A DNA stretch of 64,000 nucleotides from an uncultured Prevotellamassilia sp. (GTDB lineage Bacteria > Bacteroidota > Bacteroidia > Bacteroidales > Bacteroidaceae): positions 27,041-91,040 of the forward strand of contig CAKQOG010000006.1 in the NCBI GenBank assembly GCA_934255485.1, written 5' to 3'. The position numbers were made by a program, and so were the translations under genes. The notes under the pieces were generated by a model. The model ran no database searches. It saw only the letters and a list, made by a program, of their open reading frames with translations, and had not been told where the DNA came from. Positions 17,510 to 28,200 of this stretch are shown here, one piece after another (position 1 is the first letter of the stretch; every line of letters starts with the position of its first letter).

Positions 17510-19609
17510 ATGGAAAATCAAACATATAAATATCTCTATAAGGATGTTATAAAAGCTCTTAAGGAGAACCATCTACTACAGGCTTTGCTGTCACTTCAAG
17601 GCATGGCAGCTACTATTAAATCATGGATTGCAAAAGATGAAATCGACAATATTATAGACTCTTACCATATATTGTTGTCTTATTTTGCCAATGGTACTAA
17701 CGATCCTGAACGCATTAAACTCTACAAAAAGTTCTATTGTCGCGCGTATGAGTTAGCAGAAATATTGCTACGTGAGGGAGATATAAATGACGAATCATCT
17801 TACTACTCAACTACCCTTAAAACGTTGCGTAGCATAAAAAGTAATCAATTTCTTCTCAGCGAAATTCTTATGCCAGCAACACCACTTCGCGACATATTTG
17901 ATGCTATTTGGACATCGGGTGCTTGGACTATTGACGATTTAAATGCAATATACAACTACATGACGGATAGCGAAGTTTGTGATGAAGCCAAATGCTTGGT
18001 GCTGAGTGCTACAACACTTTCTGCTACTCGCTACTATGATATAGCTAAGGTTAAACTGCTACTTGACCAGGTTCTTCAAGACAATATAAAACTCAGAGTG
18101 CGTGCCATTACAGGATTGGTTTTTGTTACAACTCGTTACCCAGAACGCATGGAACTCTATCCACAAGCTGAAGCTCAACTTAACTTAACTATTGACAACA
18201 AGGATTTTGAAACTGACTTTTCAACTCTTCAGTTGCAATTGTTTGTTAGTTTAGAAACTAAACGATTTGAACGTAAGCTTGAAGATAAAATCATTCCACA
18301 AATGATGAAACACATTGATACTTTGCGTATAGATTCGTCATTGGGCATGGATAATCACGACAAGCTTACAGATAAAGACTTTAACCCTGAATGGCGTGAA
18401 CAACTATTTTCACCCGAAATGGAAAAATTTGTTCAAGAATATACAAACCTACAACTTAGCGGCGCAGATGTATATATGAGTTCATTTAAAATGCTAAAGA
18501 ACCGTTTTCCTTTCTTTAATATTCCATCAAATTGGTTCTATCCGTTTACATACAATCACCCCGATATACCGCAAGAACACAAAGACAATAAGATACTGAA
18601 AGCTTTGCTATCAAACGTTGCGTTGTGCGACTCAGACAAATATTCAATGTGCTTAATGTTCAGTCAGTCGGGCATATCATCTAAGTTGATGGCAAATGAC
18701 AAGTTAGAAAGCATCATCCCCGACCAAATGCCTACCAACGCCGTTCCTAAGAGTGATAAAGAGATTTTTGCAGAGGAGATGCGATCGTACATTCAATGTT
18801 TTTATCGCTTTAGCAACTTGTTTGCGCACCGCGAAGCATTTGTCAATCCTTTCAAAGAAAATCTGTTTTTGTTTGACTATAAAGAGTTTGAGAGTTTACT
18901 TAAAAACAAAGCAAACATTCTCAACATGGCCAACAAGCTATTTAAGACCAAAGTTTACGACATTGCACAAAAGTTCTTTGCTATCATAGCACAAAATGAG
19001 CAAAATAGCGATATATACCAAAAGCTTGGCTATTGCTATGAAATATTCGACGACCTTGACAATGCATACAATTGCTACGACAAAGCCAACATTCTATCAC
19101 CCCATATTGTATGGAACTTGCAACGGTTGGCTACATGTGCTTGCCGTCTCGAACGCTATGACAAAGCGTTGCAATGCTATAATGAATTGGCCGAAACCAA
19201 AACCGAAGATTACAACATCGCCCTGCGACAAGCTGAATGTCTCATTCATCTTAAAAGATACGACGAAGCCTTTCAGTTTTTGTTTAAAGCCAACTATCTA
19301 TCATCTGAATCGCGTAATTCTGAACGTGCTTTAGCTTGGTGTTCGTTATTGACTAAGAAATATGAGCAAGCCGAAAAATATTATCTTCGCATTCTTGCTT
19401 CACACCCTACACCAACTGATTATCTGAATGCAGGGCACGCTGCATGGCTATTAGGTGACTACGGCAAAGCCGTAAGTAGATATAAGAAATGTTTGCCTAA
19501 GGACAATCCATCTAACTTTTTAAATACAGACATACCAATGCTAAAAGAGGCTGGACTTAACAACGACGACATTGCACTTATGACCGATGCTGTGTTATCA
19601 AGTCTATAG
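17510..19609 (+). CDS. Large cytoplasmic TPR protein, Bacteroidales type
   Basis: 699 residues with no signal peptide or membrane segment. The N-terminal 430 residues are mainly helical without clear repeats. The C-terminal third carries TPR-like units (NSDIYQKLGYCYEIFDDLDN, VWNLQRLATCACRLERYDKA, TPTDYLNAGHAAWLLGDYGK). I do not recognise a functional family; a scaffold or chaperone-like role is only inference. It is preceded by a 17-base palindrome at 17422-17438 and followed 38 bases later by the esterase gene on the same strand. Confidence 0.7.
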   Translation: MENQTYKYLYKDVIKALKENHLLQALLSLQGMAATIKSWIAKDEIDNIIDSYHILLSYFANGTNDPERIKLYKKFYCRAYELAEILLREGDINDESSYYSTTLKTLRSIKSNQFLLSEILMPATPLRDIFDAIWTSGAWTIDDLNAIYNYMTDSEVCDEAKCLVLSATTLSATRYYDIAKVKLLLDQVLQDNIKLRVRAITGLVFVTTRYPERMELYPQAEAQLNLTIDNKDFETDFSTLQLQLFVSLETKRFERKLEDKIIPQMMKHIDTLRIDSSLGMDNHDKLTDKDFNPEWREQLFSPEMEKFVQEYTNLQLSGADVYMSSFKMLKNRFPFFNIPSNWFYPFTYNHPDIPQEHKDNKILKALLSNVALCDSDKYSMCLMFSQSGISSKLMANDKLESIIPDQMPTNAVPKSDKEIFAEEMRSYIQCFYRFSNLFAHREAFVNPFKENLFLFDYKEFESLLKNKANILNMANKLFKTKVYDIAQKFFAIIAQNEQNSDIYQKLGYCYEIFDDLDNAYNCYDKANILSPHIVWNLQRLATCACRLERYDKALQCYNELAETKTEDYNIALRQAECLIHLKRYDEAFQFLFKANYLSSESRNSERALAWCSLLTKKYEQAEKYYLRILASHPTPTDYLNAGHAAWLLGDYGKAVSRYKKCLPKDNPSNFLNTDIPMLKEAGLNNDDIALMTDAVLSSL

Positions 19610-19625
19610 GTTTGTACTCTAAAAT

Positions 19626-19633
19626 TAATTTTG
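19626..19633 (+). promoter_or_regulatory. Candidate -7 box for the esterase gene
   Basis: TAATTTTG lies 13 bases before the ATG at 19647. The nearest upstream TTTG (19611-19614) is too close for a standard -33 box, so support is partial. Confidence 0.35.
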
Positions 19634-19646
19634 TATTACATTAAAA

Positions 19647-20984
19647 ATGAAACGTATACGACCCTTTGCATTTGCATTTTTTTCTGCTCTTTCCTTAAGT
19701 GGAATGGCACAAGATTGCAATAAAATAGCGGACTACTTTTTTAAACAAACCTTGCAAGGCAATCATCCGCAAGTATCTCTTGACAAACGCTTGTCTATCA
19801 AAAAAATAAGCGAAGCACAATCTATGGTATGGACCGCGTGGAAACAAGCCAACAAACAGTTGCAAGAACCACATCTTTTGCCTATTGACAGTATAGGTAA
19901 ACAAAAAGGTGCATGGTTACTTCCCGATTCGCTTGAGCCTCATGCCACCATGCCATTCTATTACGGAAGCAAAGGCAGCATGCCACAAAATGGCTACCCA
20001 TTCTTTTTATACCTGCATGGTTCTGGGCCTAAACAATATGAATGGCAAACAGGATTAGCATTGGCACAACGTTTTAAGGATGCGCCATCTGTATATTTCA
20101 TTCCACAAATACCCAACGAAGGCGAATGGTACAGATGGTGGCAAAAAAGCAAGCAATTTGCATGGCAACGTCTACTTCGTCAATTAATGCTCAACGACTC
20201 TATTGATGTCAACAGACTCTACGTTTTTGGCATTTCCGAAGGGGGATATGGTTCGCAACGCTTGGCTTCGTTCTATGCCGACTATTGGGCTGCAGCAGGG
20301 CCTATGGCTGGTGGAGAGCCACTCAAGAACGCACCTACTGAAAACCTTGAAAACATAGGTTTTTCATTCAGAACAGGGGCCGACGACTATGGCTTTTATC
20401 GCAACAAACTTACGCAATACACCAAAGAGGCACTCGATAGTTTAGAGACACTTAATCCCAGTGGATTTCGACACAGAGTAGAGTTAATACCTAATCGTCA
20501 GCACTTTATAGACTACTCTCCCACCACCCCATGGCTATTGCTTTTTAAACGCAATGCCACGCCCAAACATTTTATTTGGGAGGACTTTGAAATGGATGGT
20601 CTACACCGAAATGGCTTCTATAATATGCGTGTAGATAAGCGTCCTTGTGACTCTCTTCGCACACGATACGAGGTGAATATCAACAATAATAATAGAATAG
20701 ACATTGTTATTGAAAATGTTCATTACACTACAATTGAACGCGACCCCGTGTATGGTATTGAGCTAAAATTTAAGCGCACATATACCCCTGCGAGCAACGG
20801 CGAAATTACTTTATTCTTAAACAATGAGCTTGTTGATTTGTCGCGCCCCATATATATTACCATTAATGGCAAACGTGCTTTCAATAGTGTAAACAAGCCC
20901 AATCTGAAGAGCATGATACATGCCGTTTCGACATTCTATGACCGCGAACGAATATTTCCGAGCGAAGTAAAATTAAAATACTAA
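19647..20984 (+). CDS. Secreted alpha/beta-hydrolase (esterase/peptidase-like)
   Basis: 445 residues. A signal peptide (MKRIRPFAFAFFSALSLSGM then AQ) is followed by an alpha/beta-hydrolase domain. YPFFLYLHGSGPK supplies the oxyanion HG loop, VFGISEGGYGSQR carries the G-x-S-x-G nucleophile elbow, and a conserved-looking His occurs in RQHFIDYSPTTPW. The last 130 residues are beta-rich, possibly an Ig-like accessory domain. Related proteins are annotated as esterases, PHB-depolymerase-like or prolyl-oligopeptidase-like. The substrate is unknown. A terminator follows. Confidence 0.7.
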   Translation: MKRIRPFAFAFFSALSLSGMAQDCNKIADYFFKQTLQGNHPQVSLDKRLSIKKISEAQSMVWTAWKQANKQLQEPHLLPIDSIGKQKGAWLLPDSLEPHATMPFYYGSKGSMPQNGYPFFLYLHGSGPKQYEWQTGLALAQRFKDAPSVYFIPQIPNEGEWYRWWQKSKQFAWQRLLRQLMLNDSIDVNRLYVFGISEGGYGSQRLASFYADYWAAAGPMAGGEPLKNAPTENLENIGFSFRTGADDYGFYRNKLTQYTKEALDSLETLNPSGFRHRVELIPNRQHFIDYSPTTPWLLLFKRNATPKHFIWEDFEMDGLHRNGFYNMRVDKRPCDSLRTRYEVNINNNNRIDIVIENVHYTTIERDPVYGIELKFKRTYTPASNGEITLFLNNELVDLSRPIYITINGKRAFNSVNKPNLKSMIHAVSTFYDRERIFPSEVKLKY

Positions 20985-21002
20985 ACACACCTATCAACAT
21001 AT

Positions 21003-21052
21003 AAGGGTGGTTCCGAAAAATCTCTATTTGAGTTTTCTGAGCCACCCTTTTA
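21003..21052 (+). terminator. Terminator after the esterase gene
   Basis: AAGGGTGG (21003-21010) pairs with CCACCCTT (21042-21049), with inner GAAAA/TTTTC pairing, followed by TTTAT. Confidence 0.7.
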
Positions 21053-21115
21053 TTGCGACCTTTTACAAGGCTTTTTAAAACTTAAAGCACCAATGAGCAA
21101 CACTCATTTTTATAC

Positions 21116-21367
21116 TTACATTGCAAGGTCGAAGTAATGAACTGTGTCATCTTCTACCATATAGTTACCAATCCATAACTAAAACACTCAGCTAAGATGA
21201 TAGGCTTCTATAACAACGTTTTCGACCTTAACAACTAAAGTCATTTCGGCTTTAGCCTCAAAATATGGTATATCTATGCGACTATCCATATTTGTACTAT
21301 CAGTACCCAACATTTAATCGTAAGAGTTGCCTAAGTTGTCACGAAGACTTTGGTTACGCTCCTCCAT
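21116..21367 (-). pseudogene. Possible decayed reading frame
   Basis: One minus-strand frame from an ATG at 21367 reads MEERNQSLRDNLGNSYD, a stop, MLGTDSTNMDSRIDIPYFEA and on through two more stops to LWIGNYMVEDDTVHYFDLAM and a final stop at 21116-21118. The composition looks coding and there is no frameshift, but three in-frame stops interrupt 83 codons. In AT-rich DNA this can occur by chance. I do not recognise the protein; low confidence. Confidence 0.25.
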
Positions 21368-21470
21368 AATAACAAAGTTACACATTTTTTACCCGTGTTG
21401 TTTTTTTTGAAAAACGAATTATATTGACTTCATAATTGGGTTAAAGTCATCTGATCACACCTTTAAAGTT

Positions 21471-21558
21471 TGCTCACTCCGACCGCAATGAGCACTCACT
21501 CCGACCGCAATGAACACTCATCCCGACCGCAATGAGCATTCATTCCGACCGCAGTGAG
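21471..21558. repeat. Four 22-bp tandem dyad-symmetric repeats
   Basis: Units at 21471, 21493, 21515 and 21537, each 22 bases with a shared CCGACCGCAATGA core. Flanking TGCTCA and TGAGCA (and the TCA/TGA pairs in each unit) give dyad symmetry across a 12-base centre. It lies in the 1.04-kb gap 20985-22027, which also holds the MITE-like element and a possible pseudogene. Confidence 0.85.
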
Positions 21559-21668
21559 CAAACAATCATTCTGTTATAACAAAACTATTGCCCTTTTCTA
21601 TCAAAACAATATGGCCTTTCTGAGCAACGTTTCACCCTATTGCATTACGCTTAGACACTCCTATTCTT

Positions 21669-21851
21669 AAGTAGGTGTTTTAATTTAATTGATATGGTTT
21701 TGTGCAATGCTTTGTTCTGAAGCATAGGCTGAAGAGGGAGTGTAGCGGGCTACGTGACCGATGATACCTATGCTTATGGGCAAAAGAGTGTGCTAAGACA
21801 TATCAATAAATACAGAGCATGATTATATAAATTAATTTTGAATACCTACTT
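21669..21851. mobile_element. MITE-like element, 183 bp
   Basis: The terminal inverted repeats start AAGTAGGT and match at 18 of 22 positions (21669-21690 against 21830-21851). An inner GATATG/CATATC pair (21691-21696, 21799-21804) and a central hairpin AAGCATAGG/CCTATGCTT (21720-21728, 21767-21775) make nearly the whole element self-complementary. There is no coding capacity and no obvious target-site duplication. It could instead be a structured RNA gene. Confidence 0.5.
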
Positions 21852-21903
21852 CAGTATAAAAAACATAATTGCTCATTACATATAAAGGGACACTTTACAT
21901 ATT

Positions 21904-21930
21904 AAAAAGCCAACAAGATGTAGCTTTTTT
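21904..21930 (+). terminator. Small terminator-like hairpin
   Basis: AAAAAGC (21904-21910) and GCTTTTTT (21923-21930) around a 12-base loop. It lies between the MITE-like element and the purF promoter. Confidence 0.4.
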
Positions 21931-21994
21931 GCTTGTCAATACTTTTTGTTAGCATTATAAAGTAGAAAAACATAATAAGGTAGTATTTTTTTAG

Positions 21995-22002
21995 TATCTT
22001 TG
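21995..22002 (+). promoter_or_regulatory. Candidate -7 box for the PurF-like gene
   Basis: TATCTTTG, an exact TAnnTTTG match, 25 bases before the ATG at 22028. A -33 TTTG was not found. Confidence 0.55.
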
Positions 22003-22027
22003 CTCACAAAAACCAAAGATATAACGA

Positions 22028-23917
22028 ATGGAACCTTTGAAACATGAATGCGGTGTGGCAATGGTAAGATTGCTAAAGCCACTCAGCTATTATGAAAAGA
22101 AATACGGCACGTGGATGTATGGCCTAAATAAGCTATACTTGTTGATGGAAAAGCAGCACAATCGTGGTCAAGAGGGGGCAGGACTTGCTTGTGTTAAGAT
22201 GCAAGCTGCTCCTGGTGAGGAATTTATGTTTCGCCAACGCGGACTTGGAGGCGGTGCCATCCAAGAAATTTTTGGTAACGTACATAAGGAATTGAGCAAT
22301 TACTCTAACGAGCAATTACACAATGCGGACTTTGCGGCCCGCTATGTGCCATTTGCTGGTGAAATTTATATGGGCCACCTCCGGTATTCAACTACTGGCA
22401 AGAGTGGCCTTTCGTATGTTCACCCATTTTTGCGTCGAAACAATTGGCGTGCAAAGAACCTTTGCATCTGTGCCAATTTTAACATGACCAACGTTATGGA
22501 GATTTTCGACGAAATTGCGGTAAAAGGCCAACATCCTCGCATGGTTTCAGACACCTACATTTTGCTCGAACAACTTGGGCATCGTCTTGATCGTGAGAGT
22601 GAACGTTGTTTTAACGAAGCTAAAAAGCTTGGACTCGAAAACACCGACATCACCAAATACATAGAGGACCATATTAACCTCTGCAATGTGCTTAAACAGT
22701 CGGCTCCTATATGGGATGGCGGTTACGTGCTCTGTGGAGTTACAGGTTCGGGCGAAACGTTTACGATGCGCGACCCATGGGGCATACGTCCTGCCTTTTG
22801 GTACAAAGACGAAGAGGTGATGATTGTTGCCTCTGAACGCCCAGTAATACAAACTGCACTTGACCTCGAAGCCAACGATATACACGAGCTATTGCCAGGA
22901 CAAGGAATCTTTGTGAACAATAAGGGCGAAATGCGCACCGAACAAGTGCTTGCACCCAAAAACTACGCTGCTTGCTCTTTTGAAAGGGTTTACTTTAGCC
23001 GCGGTTCAGACATTGATATATATCATGAACGCAAAGAATTGGGACGCACACTCGTAGAACCAATACTAAAAGCGGTGAATGGTGAGATAGACAACACCGT
23101 GCTAAGCTACATCCCCAACACTGCTGAAGCTGCATACTATGGCATGCTGCAAGGTTTTAATGAATACCTAAACCAGCAGAAAATAGAAGAAATTGAGAAG
23201 CTTGGTAACAACATTACCCACGAGAAATTACAGCAAATTCTCTCACGCCGCATTCGCTCTGAAAAGGTGGCATGGAAGGATATAAAGATGCGTACTTTTA
23301 TTGCCGAAGGCAACTCACGAAACGACCTTGCTGCCCACGTTTACGACATTACCTATGGTTCTGTTCGTCCCAACATAGATAATTTGGTGGTGATAGACGA
23401 CAGCATCGTACGTGGTACAACATTGCGCGAAAGCATTATTCGTATTATGGACCGCTTACACCCACGACGCATAGTTGTGGTAAGCTCTTCACCTCAAGTG
23501 CGTTTCCCCGACTACTATGGCATCGACATGGCACGCATGGAAGAATTTATTGCTTTCCGCGCTGCAATAGCTCTGCACAAAGACCACGGTATAGAAAATA
23601 GATTGGAAGATATATACAAACGCTGTAAGGCACAAGAGAACTTGCCCAAAGAACAAGTGGTGAACTATGTAAGCGATGTATACACCCCCTTTACTCCTGA
23701 AGAAATATCCGAAAAGATGGCAGAAATGCTGCGTCCTGATGGTGTAAAGACCGAAATTCACATTGTATACCAAAGTCTTGAAGGATTGCACAAAGCATGT
23801 CCACATAGCCCAGGCGATTGGTATTTCTCAGGAAACTACCCTACTCCAGGCGGAAACAAACGCGTAAACGAAGCCTACATTAACTATTTTGAACATGTAC
23901 ATAACTTGTTAAAATAG
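22028..23917 (+). CDS. Amidophosphoribosyltransferase-type class II glutamine amidotransferase (PurF-like, extended)
   Basis: 629 residues, longer than the roughly 500 of E. coli PurF. The N-terminal Ntn glutaminase domain has the sequence EPLKHECGVAM with a candidate nucleophile Cys8, followed by EKQHNRGQEGAG and MGHLRYSTTG. The phosphoribosyltransferase domain carries the PRPP loop VVIDDSIVRGTT. The family converts PRPP and glutamine to phosphoribosylamine, the first committed step of purine synthesis. The extra 120 residues are spread in the middle and C-terminal parts. The link to carA and carB, which also handle glutamine-derived ammonia, is typical of Bacteroidales. Whether this paralogue is the main PurF cannot be judged from this window. 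Confidence 0.85.
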   Translation: MEPLKHECGVAMVRLLKPLSYYEKKYGTWMYGLNKLYLLMEKQHNRGQEGAGLACVKMQAAPGEEFMFRQRGLGGGAIQEIFGNVHKELSNYSNEQLHNADFAARYVPFAGEIYMGHLRYSTTGKSGLSYVHPFLRRNNWRAKNLCICANFNMTNVMEIFDEIAVKGQHPRMVSDTYILLEQLGHRLDRESERCFNEAKKLGLENTDITKYIEDHINLCNVLKQSAPIWDGGYVLCGVTGSGETFTMRDPWGIRPAFWYKDEEVMIVASERPVIQTALDLEANDIHELLPGQGIFVNNKGEMRTEQVLAPKNYAACSFERVYFSRGSDIDIYHERKELGRTLVEPILKAVNGEIDNTVLSYIPNTAEAAYYGMLQGFNEYLNQQKIEEIEKLGNNITHEKLQQILSRRIRSEKVAWKDIKMRTFIAEGNSRNDLAAHVYDITYGSVRPNIDNLVVIDDSIVRGTTLRESIIRIMDRLHPRRIVVVSSSPQVRFPDYYGIDMARMEEFIAFRAAIALHKDHGIENRLEDIYKRCKAQENLPKEQVVNYVSDVYTPFTPEEISEKMAEMLRPDGVKTEIHIVYQSLEGLHKACPHSPGDWYFSGNYPTPGGNKRVNEAYINYFEHVHNLLK

Positions 23918-24023
23918 ATAGTAACGCGCAACATATAGCATCACAACAAGATGCATCTCTATAGATCTCTCAAAAACAGAGACAATAACTAACATCAGAC
24001 AAATTACTCATCAACTCTAAAAT

Positions 24024-25106
24024 ATGCGTAACGTAACACTTGTTCTTGACGACGGCACACAATTTCATGGGCAGTCGTTTGGTTATGAAGCACCTGTGGC
24101 AGGCGAAGTTGTATTTAACACTGCCATGATGGGCTACCCCGAAAGTTTAACCGACCCCTCGTATGCCGGACAACTTATGACGCTCACTTATCCCTTGGTA
24201 GGCAACTATGGCGTTCCTCCATTCAGCATTGAACCCAATGGTTTAGCAACTTTTATGGAGAGCGACCGCATTTATGCATCAGCCATCATCGTGAGCGACT
24301 ATAGCGAACAATATAGCCATTGGAATGCTGTGGAAAGTTTAGGCGATTGGCTTAAACGCGAAAAAGTTCCTGGCATAACAGGCATTGACACACGCCAACT
24401 CACTAAAGTGTTACGTGAACATGGTGTGATGATGGGTAAAATATTGTTTGACGATGAGCCAAACAATATACCTACAGCCGAATACGAAGGTGTAAACTAT
24501 GTTGCAAAAGTTTCTTGTAAAGAAATCATCCGCTACAACGAAGGTGCTGGCAAAAAGGTTGTGTTAGTAGACTGTGGTGTAAAACACAACATTATTCGCT
24601 GCCTTATCAATCGTGGCGTAGAAGTTATACGTGTTCCTTGGAACTATGATTTCAATGACATGGAATTTGATGGTCTTTTCTTGGCCAATGGTCCTGGCGA
24701 CCCCGACACTTGTGTTGAAGCCGTAGAAAACATCCGAAAATTCTTAAAAAATCCCAACGTACGCCCATGTATGGGTATATGTATGGGTAATCAACTCCTA
24801 TCAAAAGCCGCTGGTGCAAACATCTACAAACTGAAGTACGGACATCGTAGCCACAACCAACCCGTACGTATGGTAGGCACTAATCGTTGCTTTGTAACCT
24901 CTCAAAATCATGGTTACGCAGTAGATAGTCGCACTCTGCCTGCTGATTGGGAACCTTATTTCATCAATATGAACGATGGCTCGAACGAGGGTGTACGCCA
25001 TAAAACTAACCCTTGGTTCTCGGCTCAATTCCACCCCGAAGCATGCTCTGGTCCTGTAGACACCGAATTTCTCTTTGACGAGTTTGTGAAACTACTGAAT
25101 AAATGA
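24024..25106 (+). CDS. carA: Carbamoyl-phosphate synthase small subunit
   Basis: 360 residues. The N-terminal CPSase small-chain domain (VTLVLDDGTQFHGQSFGYEA, FNTAMMGYPESLTDPSYAGQ) is followed by a class I glutaminase domain. The nucleophile Cys is in MGICMGNQLLSKAAG, and the His-Glu pair is in SAQFHPEACSGP. It supplies ammonia from glutamine to CarB. It starts 106 bases after the PurF-like gene and 108 bases before carB on the same strand. The motif is GICMGNQ rather than the more common GICLGHQ. Confidence 0.97.
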   Translation: MRNVTLVLDDGTQFHGQSFGYEAPVAGEVVFNTAMMGYPESLTDPSYAGQLMTLTYPLVGNYGVPPFSIEPNGLATFMESDRIYASAIIVSDYSEQYSHWNAVESLGDWLKREKVPGITGIDTRQLTKVLREHGVMMGKILFDDEPNNIPTAEYEGVNYVAKVSCKEIIRYNEGAGKKVVLVDCGVKHNIIRCLINRGVEVIRVPWNYDFNDMEFDGLFLANGPGDPDTCVEAVENIRKFLKNPNVRPCMGICMGNQLLSKAAGANIYKLKYGHRSHNQPVRMVGTNRCFVTSQNHGYAVDSRTLPADWEPYFINMNDGSNEGVRHKTNPWFSAQFHPEACSGPVDTEFLFDEFVKLLNK

Positions 25107-25214
25107 GAGAAGAAAAACGTTAAGGTTCATATAGCAAACATCTGATGCACTATACACACTTGATTTGCTTTATGTCCTCAACACAAGATTAACTCTTAAA
25201 CACTAAAAAAAAAG

Positions 25215-28200
25215 ATGAACGCTATAAAAAAAGTACTTCTTCTCGGCTCTGGTGCACTCAAAATTGGCGAAGCTGGAGAGTTTGACTATTCAGGTTCACA
25301 AGCACTGAAAGCATTGAAGGAAGAAGGTATTGAAACCATACTTATCAACCCTAACATTGCCACCGTGCAAACATCGGAAGGTGTGGCAGACCGCATTTAT
25401 TTTTTGCCCGTAACTCCCTATTTTGTTGAGCGCGTTATTCAAAAGGAACAACCAGATGGAATCATGTTGGCATTTGGCGGCCAAACAGCTCTGAACTGTG
25501 GTGTAAAATTGTTTGAAAATGGTGTGCTTGAGAAATACAACCTAAAAGTTTTGGGTACACCTGTACAAGCAATCATGGACACAGAAGACCGTGAATTGTT
25601 TGTTGAAAAACTTAACGAAATCAACGTTAAAACCATTAAGAGCGAAGCTTGCGAAAACATAGAGCAAGCCCGCAAAGCTGCTGCCACATTGGGCTACCCA
25701 GTTATTTTGCGTGCTGCCTACGCATTAGGTGGTTTAGGTTCGGGCTTCTGCGACAACGAAGAAGAACTGAATAAATTGGCTGAAAAGGCATTCTCTTTTT
25801 CTCCACAAGTTCTTGTAGAAAAGAGTCTTAAAGGATGGAAAGAAGTTGAATACGAGGTTGTACGCGATAAATATGACAACTGCATCACCGTATGTAACAT
25901 GGAGAATTTCGACCCACTTGGCATCCATACAGGCGAAAGTATCGTTATTGCTCCATCGCAAACACTCTCTAATGCAGAATATCACAAACTACGCGAACTC
26001 TCAATCCGCATTGTTCGTCATGTGGGCATTGTGGGTGAATGTAACGTGCAGTATGCTTTCGACCCCAATAGCGAAGACTATCGTGTTATTGAGGTTAATG
26101 CCCGCTTATCGCGCTCTTCTGCCCTTGCATCTAAAGCTACTGGCTATCCCTTGGCATTTGTTGCTGCTAAATTAGGATTAGGCTATGGTCTCTTTGAACT
26201 TAAGAACTCTGTTACAAAAACAACATCTGCCTTCTTTGAACCAGCACTTGACTATGTAGTTTGCAAAATTCCACGTTGGGACCTTGGTAAATTTCATGGT
26301 GTAGATCGTGAATTAGGTTCGTCAATGAAGTCGGTAGGCGAGGTTATGGCTATTGGACGCACATTTGAGGAGGTTATTCAGAAAGGCTTGCGCATGATAG
26401 GACAAGGCATGCACGGCTTTGTAGACAACAAGGAATTGTCTATCGACAATGTGGAGGAGGCACTGAAAGAGCCTACCGATAAACGTATTTTTGTCATAGA
26501 AAAAGCGTTTAAAGCAGGTTATACCATTGACCAAATACATGACCTTACAAAGATAGACCGTTGGTTCTTGCAGAAACTTTACAATATACATCAAACTGAC
26601 AAGGAACTGCATAATTGCACCTCTATTAACGTGCTCGACAATAAGTTGTTGCATAAAGCGAAGGTGCAAGGTTTCACCGACTTTCAAATTGCACGTGCAG
26701 TAAGCATGGAACAAGATATGGACATCGAAAAGGCAATCCTTGCAGTACGTGCAAAACGCAAACAAGCTGGTATCGTACCCGTTGTTAAGCAAATCGATAC
26801 TTTAGCTGCCGAATATCCTGCACAAACCAACTATCTATACCTCACATATAGTGGTGTTGCTCACGACATTCCATTCGAAAACGACAAGCGCTCTGTTGTA
26901 GTACTTGGCTCTGGTGCTTATCGAATTGGTTCGTCAGTAGAGTTCGATTGGTGTGGTGTACAAGCACTTAACACTATACGTCGTGAAGGTTATCGCTCGG
27001 TTATGATTAATTATAACCCCGAAACTGTATCTACCGACTACGATATGTGCGACCGCCTATACTTTGATGAACTTACATTTGAACGTGTAATGGATATTCT
27101 CGACCTCGAATGTCCTTATGGCGTGATTGTAAGTACGGGTGGACAAATTCCTAACAACTTAGCACTGCGTCTTGACGCTGAAAACATCAATTTGCTTGGC
27201 ACACAAGCTAAGTATATTGACAATGCCGAAGACCGTGAGAAGTTCTCTGAAATGCTCAATCGTATTGGTGTAGACCAGCCCGAATGGAGTGCGCTGACCT
27301 CGATGGAAGACATTCAAGAATTTATCGAAAGAGTTGGATTCCCTGTATTGGTACGCCCCTCTTACGTGCTCTCTGGTGCAGCAATGAACGTTTGCTCAAA
27401 CCAAGAAGAATTGGAACGCTTCTTGAAATTGGCAGCCAATGTATCAAAGAAACATCCTGTGGTGGTAAGCCGCTTTATGCAGCATGCCAAAGAGGTTGAA
27501 ATGGATGCCGTTGCCAAAGATGGTGAAATTATAGCTTACGCTATTTCAGAGCATATTGAGTTTGCAGGTGTACACTCTGGCGATGCTACTATACAATTTC
27601 CACCACAGAAACTCTACGTTGAAACAGCACGCAGGATTAAGAAGATATCTAAGCAAATAGCCAAAGAACTTCATATTTCAGGTCCATTCAACATTCAATA
27701 CTTGGCACGTGAAAACGATATCAAGGTAATTGAATGTAACTTGCGTGCATCGCGTTCGTTCCCCTTTGTAAGCAAGGTACTAAAAATAAACTTGATAGAA
27801 CTTGCCACACGCATCATGCTTGGCCTACCCGTAGAAAAACCTGCGAAGAGTTTATTCGACCTTGATTACGTGGGTGTTAAAGCATCGCAGTTCTCATTCA
27901 ATCGCCTACAAAAGGCAGACCCTATCTTAGGTGTAGACATGTCTTCAACAGGTGAAGTTGGTTGTTTAGGCGAAGACTCTCGCTCAGCTCTGCTTAAGGC
28001 TATGCTTTCTGTTGGACAACGTATACCTGAAAAGAACATATTGTTATCTACGGGCGACGGCAAGCAAAAAGCTGATATGCTGGCAGCATCAAAGATGCTA
28101 AGCGAGCATGGATACAAACTATTTGCTACCCCTGGTACAAGCCATTACCTAACAGAAAATGGTATCGAGAACACACTTGTATATTGGCCAAGTGATGCAG

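Noticed and set aside
21116..22027. Full insertion sequence with transposase
   Set aside because: No transposase frame was found on either strand; only short inverted repeats and decayed-looking sequence.
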